This document shows, one piece after another, positions 42,638-52,427 of a DNA stretch of 64,000 nucleotides. The position numbers were made by a program, and so were the translations under genes. Source of the stretch: a bacterium (GTDB lineage Bacteria > Auribacterota > Auribacteria > Auribacterales > Auribacteraceae); assembly GCA_024233545.1 (NCBI GenBank), contig JACKPL010000001.1:248001-312000 (forward strand), given 5' to 3'. The number at the start of each line of letters is the position of its first letter. Within the stretch, counting starts at the first letter, position 1. The notes below the pieces were generated by a model. The model worked only from the letters and a program-made list of their open reading frames with translations, was not told the DNA's origin and ran no database searches.

Positions 42638-43738
42638 ATGTTTTATCATTTTTTGTATCCTCTTAAAGAATATTTTTTCGGTTTTAATGTGTTTAAATAT
42701 ATCACATTTCGTGCGGCGTGCGGTTCAATTACTGCAATGATACTGTGCATATTGCTTGGACCGTATATTATCCGCCAGCTTTATCAGCTCAAAGTGGGTC
42801 AGCCGATACGAAAAGAAGAATGCTTGCCGTTGTACGCAAAACACGGCAGTAAGCAAGGTACTCCTACAATGGGTGGTATGCTTGTTCTGATGTCAATTAT
42901 TTTTCCTACTATTCTTTGGGCAGACCTTACGAATGAAAATATAATTATCGTTCTGGTTGCGACTGCATTTTTGGGTGTCGTAGGATTTATTGACGACTAT
43001 CTGAAGGTAAGTAAAAAAAATAGTAAAGGAATATCTGCTCGGAAAAAATTTATTGCGCAAGGAACACTCGGGTTAGTTATCGGTATTTATATGCTGTATC
43101 TTTCGTCTAACAGAGAGCTTGCCGAACAGCTGTACCTGCCGTTTTTTAAATCTCCTGTCATTATGCATATGGGGATTTTTTCGGCGCTTTTTATTGCACT
43201 GGTTATTGTGAGTACCTCAAATGCAGTAAACCTTACCGACGGATTAGATGGGCTTGCTATAGGGTGCGTAGTATCAGCTTCGTTGGCATTTGTCTATATT
43301 GCGTATGTGACAGGGCATGCGCAGTTCGCAAAATATTTGCAGATTGTCTACATTCCCGGGTGCGGCGAACTTGCCGTTTTCTGCGCATGCATCGCGGGAG
43401 CCGGGCTTGGTTTTTTATGGTACAATGCATTTCCTGCGCAAGTTTTTATGGGTGATACCGGCTCGCTTGCACTAGGAGGAGCAATGGGAGTTGTTGCGGT
43501 GCTGACAAAAAAAGAAATTTTACTGTTCATCGTCGGCGGGATTTTTGTATTCGAGGCGTTGTCGGTGATTATTCAAGTGTTATCATTTAAGTTGCGAGGG
43601 AAACGCGTGTTTCTCATCGCACCCATCCATCATCATTTTGAGATGAAAGGATGGCATGAATCGAAAATAACAATCCGGTTTTGGATTTTAGCAATAATTT
43701 TTGCTCTGATCGGATTAGGTTCTTTGAAATTACGATGA
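42638..43738 (+). CDS. mraY: Phospho-MurNAc-pentapeptide translocase MraY
   Basis: Integral membrane enzyme that makes lipid I from UDP-MurNAc-pentapeptide and undecaprenyl phosphate. 366 aa with about ten helices. Conserved cytosolic loops: KHGSKQGTPTMGGML, VGFIDDYLKVSKKNSKG, NAVNLTDGLDGLAIG and FMGDTGSLALGG, then PIHHHFEMKGWHE, which contains the HHH motif. The catalytic Asp pairs are present. AAAGG ribosome-binding site. Overlaps murD as ATGA. Confidence 0.96.
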   Translation: MFYHFLYPLKEYFFGFNVFKYITFRAACGSITAMILCILLGPYIIRQLYQLKVGQPIRKEECLPLYAKHGSKQGTPTMGGMLVLMSIIFPTILWADLTNENIIIVLVATAFLGVVGFIDDYLKVSKKNSKGISARKKFIAQGTLGLVIGIYMLYLSSNRELAEQLYLPFFKSPVIMHMGIFSALFIALVIVSTSNAVNLTDGLDGLAIGCVVSASLAFVYIAYVTGHAQFAKYLQIVYIPGCGELAVFCACIAGAGLGFLWYNAFPAQVFMGDTGSLALGGAMGVVAVLTKKEILLFIVGGIFVFEALSVIIQVLSFKLRGKRVFLIAPIHHHFEMKGWHESKITIRFWILAIIFALIGLGSLKLR

Positions 43739-45099
43739 AAATGAAACGGGAATACCTCATACTTGGTTATGGCGTGAGCGGGCATGATGCGGCGCGGCTG
43801 TTAAGTATGAACGATATAAAGTTTACCGTTATGGACGATAATCCCGAACGGATTACAACTGCAGAAGCATTATGGCTAAAAACACATGGAGAAGGAATTG
43901 TCAATGCCGATAAAGCGGCAGAGTTGATCCAAAACAATGCCGTTGAGTGTGTAATTACAAGTCCGGGAGTTGCAAAAACACATTGCGTCCTACAAGCCGC
44001 TCAACACTCAGGTATAGCTATTTTAAGTGAATTGTCATTTGCGGCGGGGTTCTTATCTGGGAAAAAAATTGGTATTACCGGAACAAACGGCAAGACAAGC
44101 ACCGTTCATATGCTCTATGAGGTTCTTAATCGTCAACACGTAGTGGCGGTTAAAGCGGGAAATATAGGAAATTCTCTTTCAGGCGAAGCGGTGAAAATGC
44201 CGCAAAGTGAAGCGTATGTCATTGAAATAAGCTCGTTTCAACTCGAGTTTGCAGATACGTTAGAACTTGAGGGAGCGATTATAACCAATATTGCCCCAGA
44301 CCATCTTGGGCGGTATAAAAATTATGAAGATTATATACAAACGAAGTTCAGTATATTGAACAGAGTGAAAAAAAATGGGTTTGCTGTTATGCCGTATGCG
44401 GTTTGGAAATCATATAATCCGCCTATTCCAAAAGATATACGGTGTTATCTTGTGGGAGAGCAAAAAAAACAGGGCATGGAAATAACTGCCGATGTTGACG
44501 GCATTTGGATGCTAGAAAATAATCGATCGAAATGTATGCTCGGAAAAAATGATATGAAATTTTTAGGGTTGCATATGTATACAAATGCGGCATTAGTTTT
44601 GGCCGCAAATAAATGTATGGGGAGAGACAATGATTGTGCAGTCGATGCTGTTAGGAATTTCAACGGTTTGCCTCATCGTATAGAATGGGTTGCTTCTTAT
44701 AACGGCGTTAATTTTTATAACGATTCTAAAGCAACTAATCCGGATGCTTCGGAAAGGGCGCTGGAATGTTTTCTTGATAAATCAGTTGTGCTCATATTGG
44801 GTGGGCAAGATAAAAAATGTTCGCTTGAAGGGCTCAAAAATCTTATATGCCGTTGTGTAAAACATTTGGTGCTTATTGGCGAATCAAAGCCGATTTATCA
44901 GCAGTATTTTAATGGAATTGTTCCCTATGATTGTGCAGATACCCTTGAAGAAGCTGTATGGAGCGCATATGGACATGCAAAAACGGGCGAAATTGTGCTG
45001 TTGTCTCCTGCATGCGCAAGCTTTGATATGTTTACTGGATTCGAAGAACGAGGAAATGAATTTAAACGTTTCGTACAACAATTGATAAATCAAAAGTGA
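43735..45099 (+). CDS. murD: UDP-MurNAc-alanine D-glutamate ligase
   Basis: Adds D-glutamate to UDP-MurNAc-L-Ala. 454 aa from ATG 43735, which overlaps the mraY stop; a longer frame inside mraY is not used. N-terminal Rossmann motif LILGYGVSGHDAARLL, ATP loop ITGTNGKTSTVHM, EISSFQLE, NDSKATNPDA and LLSPACASFDMF. All are typical. The LysM lipoprotein gene follows after 26 bases. Confidence 0.95.
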   Translation: MKMKREYLILGYGVSGHDAARLLSMNDIKFTVMDDNPERITTAEALWLKTHGEGIVNADKAAELIQNNAVECVITSPGVAKTHCVLQAAQHSGIAILSELSFAAGFLSGKKIGITGTNGKTSTVHMLYEVLNRQHVVAVKAGNIGNSLSGEAVKMPQSEAYVIEISSFQLEFADTLELEGAIITNIAPDHLGRYKNYEDYIQTKFSILNRVKKNGFAVMPYAVWKSYNPPIPKDIRCYLVGEQKKQGMEITADVDGIWMLENNRSKCMLGKNDMKFLGLHMYTNAALVLAANKCMGRDNDCAVDAVRNFNGLPHRIEWVASYNGVNFYNDSKATNPDASERALECFLDKSVVLILGGQDKKCSLEGLKNLICRCVKHLVLIGESKPIYQQYFNGIVPYDCADTLEEAVWSAYGHAKTGEIVLLSPACASFDMFTGFEERGNEFKRFVQQLINQK

Positions 45100-45125
45100 A
45101 AACCTAACAATGAGGAGGTTAAGGT

Positions 45126-45782
45126 ATGAATAACTCAAATAACATTAGTTGTATAATGCTCTTGCATGCCGCGGCATTATTAAGTGTGGGTATTATAAGC
45201 GGCTGTGCGTCGCAACAAACATCCTATATGTATCCACAGCCGAGAATTCGCGATGATTTCGGCCAGCAGTCCGGACAGGAGTATGCTATGGCGCCGCAAC
45301 ATATGTATCCGCAGGAATATTCAGCAAATACGTTTCCTGTTGTGGAAGAACCTATTTCCGGATCGTATGCATATCACACTGTGCAGAAAGGCGAAACGCT
45401 CTATGCAATCAGCCGGCAGTACGGGAAAAATTTTAGTGAAATCGCCCGTGCAAATAATCTTAATGATGCAAATACTCTCAGAGTCGGACAGCGAATCATA
45501 ATACCCGGTGCTGACAGTACTGTCGCCATTGCCCAAAAAACAGTAGAACAGCCGGTAGAAAAAGTAATTGCTTCATCGCCGGCGCCCAGTTATAAACCGT
45601 TGCCTGCATCGATGGTGAAACAAACAACAACTTATGCAATCCATACCGTACAGCGGGGTGATAACATTGAGCGTGTTGCGCAAAAGTACGATGTCTCAAC
45701 ACAGGAAATTTGCCAAGCGAACGGATTGGAAAAAACCGCTGATCTGAATGTAGGACAAAAAATTAAAATTCCGGTCAACTGA
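45126..45782 (+). CDS. LysM-repeat lipoprotein within the dcw cluster
   Basis: 218 aa. Lipobox IISGC with Cys27 as lipid site. Residues ~30-80 are a Tyr/Pro/Gln-rich linker, then LysM 1 (~82-127, HTVQKGETLYAISRQYGK) and LysM 2 (~170-218, HTVQRGDNIERVAQKYDV). No LytM/M23 or amidase domain is attached, unlike NlpD. Strong SD GAGGAGG. It lies between murD and ftsW. It probably binds septal peptidoglycan from the outer membrane; direct action on amidases or on FtsW is speculative. Confidence 0.85.
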   Translation: MNNSNNISCIMLLHAAALLSVGIISGCASQQTSYMYPQPRIRDDFGQQSGQEYAMAPQHMYPQEYSANTFPVVEEPISGSYAYHTVQKGETLYAISRQYGKNFSEIARANNLNDANTLRVGQRIIIPGADSTVAIAQKTVEQPVEKVIASSPAPSYKPLPASMVKQTTTYAIHTVQRGDNIERVAQKYDVSTQEICQANGLEKTADLNVGQKIKIPVN

Positions 45783-45795
45783 CAAATAGTTGTCA

Positions 45796-46941
45796 ATGAG
45801 AAAAACCGTTATTCTTCTTGTTATAGTCGTTATCGCACTGGTTGCTGTAAGTATAGTGATGGTGTACAGCACCAGTGCGATTTATGCTGAAGAAAAATTT
45901 CAAGATGAGCGGTTTTTTCTAAAAAAAAGTTTGTTTTGGGTTGGGATCAGTATTGGGCCTTTTATATTGTGTTCATTTTGCAATTATCGCATTTTTAAAT
46001 ATCTATCGTTGTTTCTTATGGCTGTATCAATGGGGCTTCTTCTCCTTACGATGGTGGGGCCGTTTGGGCATACTGCTGGCGGAGCGACCCGCTGGCTTAG
46101 GATTGGGCCGATTGGGTTTCAACCTTCCGAATTAGCAAAAATGGCGGTTATTGTGTATCTTGCAGATGTATTATCGCGAAAGCAGGATACGATAAAATTT
46201 TTTTTTAAGAGCTTACTGTTTCCATCATTATTAGTATGTGTTATTTTGTTTTTGATTCTTCAACAGCCTGATTTAGGTACTACTGCCCTTGTTGCTTTGA
46301 TCACCTTGATGATGTTTCTTGTAGCAGGAATAAAATTGACTTACTTCTTTCTTTCGATTGCAGGCGGAGTCATGGGGTTGGCGGTATTGATACTTAAATT
46401 TCCCTATCGAATGAAAAGAGTTATAGCGTTTCTTGACCCTTTTCAAGACCCCCAAGGTTCAGGTTTTCAAATCATCCAGTCATTTATTGCGCTTGGTTCG
46501 GGCGGGATGTATGGTGTAGGGCTTGGTGAAGGCAAACAAAAGCTGTTTTATCTGCCTGAGGCTCATACCGATTTTATTTTTGCTATTATTGGCGAAGAAT
46601 TAGGATTGTTAGGCACCTTTTGCGTAACGGTGTTGTTTTTTGTTTTTTTTATATGCGGTGTTTGCATTGCGTACCGGTGCAGGGATGTTTTTGGAAAACT
46701 CCTCGCTACGGGTTTGGTTATGGCTATAAGTGTTCAGGCGGCGATAAATATTTGTGTTGTCACTGGAATGATGCCCACTAAAGGTATTCCATTGCCGTTT
46801 TTGAGTTTCGGGGGCACAAACCTTCTGGTGAATTTTATCGCTACTGGAGTATTGATCAATATTGCTTTACGAGGAAATGACAAGGTGGTTGATGTGAAAC
46901 CAGTAAAAAAACAACGTATTAAATTGATTCCCGGACGATGA
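45796..46941 (+). CDS. ftsW: Septal peptidoglycan polymerase FtsW (SEDS family)
   Basis: Polymerises lipid II at the septum with FtsI. 381 aa, about ten membrane helices. SEDS marks: MVYSTSAIYAEE, GGATRWLRIGPIGFQPSELA with the conserved Arg and Asp/Glu region, QQPDLGTTAL, EAHTDFIFAIIGEELG and GIPLPFLSFGG. A TTG at 45790 is also in frame; ATG 45796 is standard. RodA is a less likely alternative given the dcw position. Overlaps murG by four bases. Confidence 0.94.
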   Translation: MRKTVILLVIVVIALVAVSIVMVYSTSAIYAEEKFQDERFFLKKSLFWVGISIGPFILCSFCNYRIFKYLSLFLMAVSMGLLLLTMVGPFGHTAGGATRWLRIGPIGFQPSELAKMAVIVYLADVLSRKQDTIKFFFKSLLFPSLLVCVILFLILQQPDLGTTALVALITLMMFLVAGIKLTYFFLSIAGGVMGLAVLILKFPYRMKRVIAFLDPFQDPQGSGFQIIQSFIALGSGGMYGVGLGEGKQKLFYLPEAHTDFIFAIIGEELGLLGTFCVTVLFFVFFICGVCIAYRCRDVFGKLLATGLVMAISVQAAINICVVTGMMPTKGIPLPFLSFGGTNLLVNFIATGVLINIALRGNDKVVDVKPVKKQRIKLIPGR

Positions 46942-48041
46942 AAATCATTCTTGCGGCGGGAGGAACAGGCGGACACTTCTTTCCTGCAGTCGGATTGTAT
47001 GAGACAATTCGAACTACTAGAAAAGACTATGAAACGATTTTTTTTACGTCACATCGCCAGAGACATTTTGCACATCTCCTTCCGAAAAAAACCTATTATA
47101 TAAAATCTATTGGATTTTCGAGAAGAAATCCTTTAGCAATCGTTATTTTTTTGTTATATTTATTGAGAAATACTGTTGGGGCACTGTACGTCTTTCTAAA
47201 AGAAAAACCGAATGCTGTTGTTGGGTTTGGAGGATACGTTGCATCGGCTCCGATTCTTGCGGCGTTATTGCTTGGAATTCCCTATATTTTACATGAACAA
47301 AACAGTGTGCCGGGTAAAGCAAACAGGCTGTTTGCGCGCAAAGCGGAAAAAGTTTTAACTTCCTTGAAAACATCAAAGGAATATTGGCCGGCAAAAGCGC
47401 AAAGTAAAATTGTACATACGGGAATCCCTTTGAGGAAAAATGTTGCGCCTGCAAATAGTAATAAGAGTGTATCTAATGATAAACATTTATTTACAGTACT
47501 CATCATTGGCGGAAGCCAAGGAGCACATATTTTTGCTGAATGGGTGCAAAATCTGTTAGGGGAATTAAAAAGCATACGGCAGAAAATGCTGTTTATACAT
47601 TTATGTGCGCAATCGGATATCGAGTTCCTTGAAAATATTTATACAGAATATGATATGCCGCATGAGTGCTATGGCTTCCATGAAAGGATGAGCGACATTT
47701 ATTCTCGCTGTACAATGGCGATATGCCGTGCTGGCGCATCTACTTTATATGAGCTGGCAGTATGGCAAATTCCGGCAATTATTGTGCCGTATCCGTATGC
47801 GGCTGATAATCATCAGTTTATTAACGCGCAGAGTATTGCATATCCGGAGTGGTATACTGTTGTTGAACAACATGAAGGAGCTCCGCTTGCTATTGCGAGT
47901 CACATTATTCGAATGTTTGACAAACATAAAATAGGCAGTCTGACAAAACCTTCCGCAGTGGAGGTATGTGCTCATAACGCAGGTGAAAAAATTATAGGTA
48001 TTATTGAAAATGATAGGAAAATTATCGGAGTTCGTAGATAA
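46938..48041 (+). CDS. murG: Lipid II-forming GlcNAc transferase MurG
   Basis: Transfers GlcNAc to lipid I on the inner membrane face. 367 aa, GT-B fold. Motifs: ILAAGGTGGHFFPA (donor loop region, N-terminal), VVGFGGYVASAPI, ILHEQNSVPGKANR, VLIIGGSQGAHIF and CRAGASTLYELAVWQIPAI. Start overlaps ftsW. The 3' end overlaps murC by 32 bases, an unusually long overlap for this cluster. Confidence 0.95.
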   Translation: MKIILAAGGTGGHFFPAVGLYETIRTTRKDYETIFFTSHRQRHFAHLLPKKTYYIKSIGFSRRNPLAIVIFLLYLLRNTVGALYVFLKEKPNAVVGFGGYVASAPILAALLLGIPYILHEQNSVPGKANRLFARKAEKVLTSLKTSKEYWPAKAQSKIVHTGIPLRKNVAPANSNKSVSNDKHLFTVLIIGGSQGAHIFAEWVQNLLGELKSIRQKMLFIHLCAQSDIEFLENIYTEYDMPHECYGFHERMSDIYSRCTMAICRAGASTLYELAVWQIPAIIVPYPYAADNHQFINAQSIAYPEWYTVVEQHEGAPLAIASHIIRMFDKHKIGSLTKPSAVEVCAHNAGEKIIGIIENDRKIIGVRR

Positions 48042-49392
48042 AAAAGTTCACTTCATCGGCATTGGCGGTTGCGGAATGAGCGCGCTTGCGGCGTATCTTC
48101 ATAAACATGGTGCAGTTGTAAGCGGTTCCGATTGCCGCGGAACTCCCTTTATGGAGCCATTGCTCCACCGAAATATTCCGCTTTACATCGGGCATGATAC
48201 AGAAAAAATGCCGGCATGCGATTTGGTAATTGTTACCCCCGCCGTGAAGCCTGATAATTGCGAACTTCAAAAAGCAGTTGCTCAGAATATACCGATTATA
48301 CGGCGCGGAGAATTCCTTGGGCGTATTCTCTCCGATCAGAAAACAATAGCGGTTGCAGGTGCGCATGGAAAGACATCTACCGCCGCTCTTATAGCTTGGA
48401 TACTTCATTACGCAGGGTTTGCTCCTTCTGCATTGGTAGGGGGAATAATGGAAAATTTCGAGGCGAATTTTGTGCTTCAAAACGGTAGTTGGACAGTAAC
48501 AGAAGCAGACGAAAGCGATGGTTCAATTAAATGGTTTTCTCCCGAGATTTCGGTGATTTTAAATGTCGATGATGACCACATAGAAAATTATGGTTCTACT
48601 GATTCTATGCTTGCACATTACCGAACTTTAGTCAGCCAAACGTCCGGTTCGGTTATTCTCAACAATACTGACCAAGTCCTATCTTGTTGGCAGTCTGATC
48701 GAATTATTCATTTTGGGCAAAGAAATTCTTTTCATGTGGATGAAAAGACAGTACACTATGATTCGCAAGGAGTAACGTTTGTCTTGGAACATGCTGAAAT
48801 GCAAAAGAGAGACGTTTTTTTACCGGTTCCGGGACGATTTTTTGTATCGAATTTTCTTGCGGCAGTAACAGCATGCGTTACCGCAGGGTTGACGGTGGAG
48901 CAATGTATTGATGCCGCTCAGTCATTTAAAGGAGTTAAGCGAAGAGGGCAGGATTGGGGCTGTGTGGACGGTGTGCGGATTATTGAAGATTACGCTCACC
49001 ATCCTACAGAAATCAGTGCGATCCTTGAGGTTTATAGGCGATGTTATTCAGGAAAAATCGCTTGTGTGTTTCAACCTCATCGCTTTACTCGCTCAAAACA
49101 AATTGCGCCATTATTGGCGGATTCGTTTAGAAACGCCGATTCGCTCATTATTACTGATATCTATTCAGCCGACGAACACGTAATGCAGGGAATTAACGGC
49201 GAGTATGTATTTCAGCATATTTGTCAAAAACGTGCCGGCGGATGTTTATATATTTCACATCTTAACGATGTGGTGGAATATCTCGAACAGAAAAAAAACG
49301 AGTTTCAGCTCATTATTTTTATGGGAGCTGGTTCTATCGGGATTTGTGCGAAACAGTTTAAAGCGCTTTTACAAAGTATGGTTTCAATCTGA
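48010..49392 (+). CDS. murC: UDP-MurNAc L-alanine ligase
   Basis: First amino-acid ligase of the pathway. 460 aa. HFIGIGGCGMSALAAYL (~15-32), ATP loop AGAHGKTSTAAL, TEADESDGSI, DYAHHPTEI, FQPHRFTRSK. ATG 48010 is the first usual start and lies inside murG; an in-frame TTG at 48004 is possible. The stop abuts the murB start. Confidence 0.94.
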   Translation: MIGKLSEFVDKKVHFIGIGGCGMSALAAYLHKHGAVVSGSDCRGTPFMEPLLHRNIPLYIGHDTEKMPACDLVIVTPAVKPDNCELQKAVAQNIPIIRRGEFLGRILSDQKTIAVAGAHGKTSTAALIAWILHYAGFAPSALVGGIMENFEANFVLQNGSWTVTEADESDGSIKWFSPEISVILNVDDDHIENYGSTDSMLAHYRTLVSQTSGSVILNNTDQVLSCWQSDRIIHFGQRNSFHVDEKTVHYDSQGVTFVLEHAEMQKRDVFLPVPGRFFVSNFLAAVTACVTAGLTVEQCIDAAQSFKGVKRRGQDWGCVDGVRIIEDYAHHPTEISAILEVYRRCYSGKIACVFQPHRFTRSKQIAPLLADSFRNADSLIITDIYSADEHVMQGINGEYVFQHICQKRAGGCLYISHLNDVVEYLEQKKNEFQLIIFMGAGSIGICAKQFKALLQSMVSI

Positions 49393-50325
49393 ATGAATAA
49401 GACTGTTGCTGTATTGATTGATTATTCGGTTCTTAATACTTTTTTTTTGCGGTATCCTGAGCATGGCTGTGTGCGTACACAAGAACGACTTGGGCAGTAT
49501 ACCAGCTTGAAATGCGGCGGAACAGCCGATTTTTTCTGCGATGTGTCAACATACGAAGGATTGCAGAAAATAGTGAGTTTCTGCTGTACCAATGGTGCTC
49601 TTTTGAAAGTGTTGGGCAATGGTACGGATGTACTAATTAAAGATGGTGGCGTTAAAGGATGTGTAATCCGCTTAACCGGCAAACCCTTTAATGCCTTAGA
49701 ACAAATTGATGAGCGGCGTTTCAGAATAGGTTCCCGAGTTTTATTAAGTGAAATATTGTGCAGGACAGCGAACCTTGGCTTATCCGGCATGGAAGCAATG
49801 AGCGGTATACCTGCATCACTCGGCGGAGCGTTATCGCTCAATGCAGGGGCATATGGCGAGCGCATAGCATCGCTCGTAGAATCTATAGAAGTGATGACAC
49901 TGCAGGGAGAAATACAACAATTTGCGCGCGAACAACTTGAGTTTCAATATAGAAAAGGGCCGTTTGATAATGGCGAGATTATCTTAAATGCTGTATTAGT
50001 ATTTGTTCCGGGTGAACGAAAAAAAATATTGCGGCACGCGCTTGATGTTGCATTGTTGCGCGATTATAAATTACCCCATGGATATAGTGCAGGATGCATA
50101 TTTAAAAATCCATCTGATATTTCTGCAGGCGCTCTGATTGAAAAAACCGGGCTGAAAGGAATAGAACATTATGGAGCGCGTATTTCTCCAAAACATGGAA
50201 ATATTATTATAAATGAAAATAATGCCCATTCTGACCGTATACTTGATTTAATCGCTCTCATGCGTTCACAAGTAAAAGACCGGCAAGGAGTCGATCTCAG
50301 TTTGGAAATCAAAATCTGGGAATAA
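49393..50325 (+). CDS. murB: UDP-N-acetylenolpyruvoylglucosamine reductase, type II
   Basis: FAD enzyme reducing UDP-GlcNAc-enolpyruvate to UDP-MurNAc. 310 aa. FAD-domain motifs YTSLKCGGTADFFCD, VLGNGTDVLIKDGGV, GMEAMSGIPASLGGAL, NAGAYGERI; the substrate domain has YSAGCIFKNPSD and HGNIIINE. The residue usually Ser that protonates the product is Cys235 here (codon 50095-50097). It lacks the extra lobe of type I enzymes. Begins directly after murC; ftsQ follows after six bases. Confidence 0.93.
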   Translation: MNKTVAVLIDYSVLNTFFLRYPEHGCVRTQERLGQYTSLKCGGTADFFCDVSTYEGLQKIVSFCCTNGALLKVLGNGTDVLIKDGGVKGCVIRLTGKPFNALEQIDERRFRIGSRVLLSEILCRTANLGLSGMEAMSGIPASLGGALSLNAGAYGERIASLVESIEVMTLQGEIQQFAREQLEFQYRKGPFDNGEIILNAVLVFVPGERKKILRHALDVALLRDYKLPHGYSAGCIFKNPSDISAGALIEKTGLKGIEHYGARISPKHGNIIINENNAHSDRILDLIALMRSQVKDRQGVDLSLEIKIWE

Positions 50326-50331
50326 GCGCAC

Positions 50332-51168
50332 ATGAAACAAAAAAGTAAAATAACCGCTATCCAAAAACGAACTCAGAAACGCAACAAATATTATGTACAG
50401 CTCAATACCCGTAAAGACCGAAGTTATCCGATGGAGATTCTTCGCGGTGGAATACATGGTATTATTATCGTACTTTTTTTATTTGTTGCGGCAGTTTTCG
50501 GCTTAGCGCTGTATCGGTTTATGATGACTGACGAAGTGTTCATGGTACATAACATACATATAAAAAATAATGTGGTGGTTTCCGAAAAAGAAATTCTTGA
50601 TACGGTGAAATTGTATACTGGAAGAAATATATTTGATATAGATATAGCCGGTTGTTGCGAACAATTGCTCACGTTTCCCGACATCAAAAATGTTACCATA
50701 AGCAAAGAGTTGCCGGATACGATTACAATTAGAGTATATGAACGTAATCCTCTCTTGCAGTTTTACAGCGGAGGGTATTTTTTTGTCGATGAGGAAGGAA
50801 TAGTGCTTGCCCGTATCTCATCGCGCCCCGATCCGTCTTTACCGGTTGTGCAAGGTGTGGAAATGCCGGAAGTTAATTTCGGGAAGCCGGTAGAAAATGA
50901 AGCGATTCATTTGGCTATCAGAGCGGTAAAAGCATATCAGGACAGCAACGTTCGAAATGCGCTTCCCATCCGTATGATCGACATGTCAAACCCTGATGAT
51001 GTTGTTATTGAAACTGTCGATGAATCGGAAATTCATTTCGGTAATAATGAACTGCCGTACCGGTTTATGAAACTTCAGTATATTCTTGCACATTTGCACC
51101 AGCGCGGAATGTTGTTTTCGAAGATTGACTTGCGGTTTGAAAATGTACCAGTAGTGATGAGGGATTAA
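50332..51168 (+). CDS. ftsQ: Cell division protein FtsQ
   Basis: Bitopic divisome protein linking early and late division proteins. 278 aa: a very basic cytosolic tail (~1-35), one membrane helix (~42-64, GIIIVLFLFVAAVFGLALY), POTRA domain (~70-140, MVHNIHIKNNVVVSEKEIL, NIFDID, VTISKELPDTITIRVYERNP), then the beta domain. Divergent but recognisable by topology and place between murB and ftsA. The stop TAA is followed directly by the ftsA ATG. Confidence 0.9.
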   Translation: MKQKSKITAIQKRTQKRNKYYVQLNTRKDRSYPMEILRGGIHGIIIVLFLFVAAVFGLALYRFMMTDEVFMVHNIHIKNNVVVSEKEILDTVKLYTGRNIFDIDIAGCCEQLLTFPDIKNVTISKELPDTITIRVYERNPLLQFYSGGYFFVDEEGIVLARISSRPDPSLPVVQGVEMPEVNFGKPVENEAIHLAIRAVKAYQDSNVRNALPIRMIDMSNPDDVVIETVDESEIHFGNNELPYRFMKLQYILAHLHQRGMLFSKIDLRFENVPVVMRD

Positions 51169-52410
51169 ATGTTACGTAAAAAGACAAAAAATATTCTTGT
51201 CGGTTTGGATGTTGGGACTACAAAAATATGTGCCGTCGTTGCTGAACGAGATGAAAAAGATGTACGGATTCTCGGTATTGGCTATGCGCCGTCTCAAGGG
51301 CTTCGCAAAGGAATGGTAATCAATGTGGAGAAAACCGTTGACGCAATTCGAAAATCAATTGCGATGGCAGAAGAAAAAACTGATGTAGATATATATACAG
51401 TGTTTGCAGGCATTGCCGGAGGGCATATTCAAAGTATTACCAGCAGAGGAGTTGTGCCTATATCCGGTTCACACGGAGAGATTACCGAAGACGATATAAA
51501 AAAAGTAGTTAATGCCGCCAAAGCAATTTCCCTTCCTATGGAACGCGAAATTATCCATACCATTCCTCAGGAATTTATCGTTGACGGACAAGGAGGAATT
51601 CTTGATCCGCGCGGAATGTCGGGAATTCGCCTCGAGGCATTGGTGAATGTAATTACTGCGGCAATCAGTTCTGCTCAGAATATCATAAAAAGTATCAATA
51701 AAGCAGATGTTGAAGTGGTTGGAATTGTCCTCCAGCCAATCGCTTCAAGCATTGCTACACTGACGAAAGAAGAACGTGAATCCGGTGTTGTACTCATTGA
51801 TATCGGCGGGGGAACTACCGATTTTGCATTGTTTGTCGAAGGTTCTCTGCGCCATTCCGGTGTACTCGCAATCGGCGGCGATCATGTGACTAACGATATC
51901 AAAATGAGGTTTAACATTCCCACCAACCGAGCTGAAGAAGCAAAAATTAAATTCGGATGCGCCCTGATGAACATCGTTGATGAAAATGAAGAATTTATTT
52001 TACCGGGTACATTTGGCTACCCTGCTCGGAGCATGTTGCGCAAGGAACTTAGCTTTGTTATTGAATCCCGTATGAGAGAAATACTCGAGATTGTCAAAAG
52101 CGAAATAGAAAAAACCGGTAAAGCTCATCAAATTGGTGCCGGATTAGTTATGACAGGCGGCGCTTCCCTTATGCAGGGCGCTTTAGAAATGGCACAAGAA
52201 ATTTTTCATGTCCCGGTGCGGCTTGGAATCCCGCAAAATGTTGCAGGGTTGCTTGAGGAATACAAAAGCCCAATCTATTCTACAGGAATTGGGTTGGTTA
52301 TGTATGGGACTGACAACCTTGAGCAAGACGGTTTTTACGACATGGATGACAATAACGTTTTTGAGAAAGTTGTTGGCTCAGTAAAAGAAATGATTAAGAA
52401 GTATTTTTAA
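51169..52410 (+). CDS. ftsA: Cell division protein FtsA
   Basis: Actin-like ATPase that tethers FtsZ to the membrane. 413 aa. Phosphate-1 loop GLDVGTTKICAVVAE (~12-26), the SHS2-type 1C insertion (~85-160), GGGTTDFALF and MTGGASLMQGALEMA. The C-terminus ends in an amphipathic helix (VFEKVVGSVKEMIKKYF), the expected membrane-targeting sequence. Immediately before ftsZ. Confidence 0.96.
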   Translation: MLRKKTKNILVGLDVGTTKICAVVAERDEKDVRILGIGYAPSQGLRKGMVINVEKTVDAIRKSIAMAEEKTDVDIYTVFAGIAGGHIQSITSRGVVPISGSHGEITEDDIKKVVNAAKAISLPMEREIIHTIPQEFIVDGQGGILDPRGMSGIRLEALVNVITAAISSAQNIIKSINKADVEVVGIVLQPIASSIATLTKEERESGVVLIDIGGGTTDFALFVEGSLRHSGVLAIGGDHVTNDIKMRFNIPTNRAEEAKIKFGCALMNIVDENEEFILPGTFGYPARSMLRKELSFVIESRMREILEIVKSEIEKTGKAHQIGAGLVMTGGASLMQGALEMAQEIFHVPVRLGIPQNVAGLLEEYKSPIYSTGIGLVMYGTDNLEQDGFYDMDDNNVFEKVVGSVKEMIKKYF

Positions 52411-52427
52411 ATAGAAGGTATCTAACG

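Noticed and set aside
48004..48041. Frameshift or assembly error at the long murG-murC overlap
   Set aside because: Both proteins have complete conserved ends, so the overlap is accepted as real.
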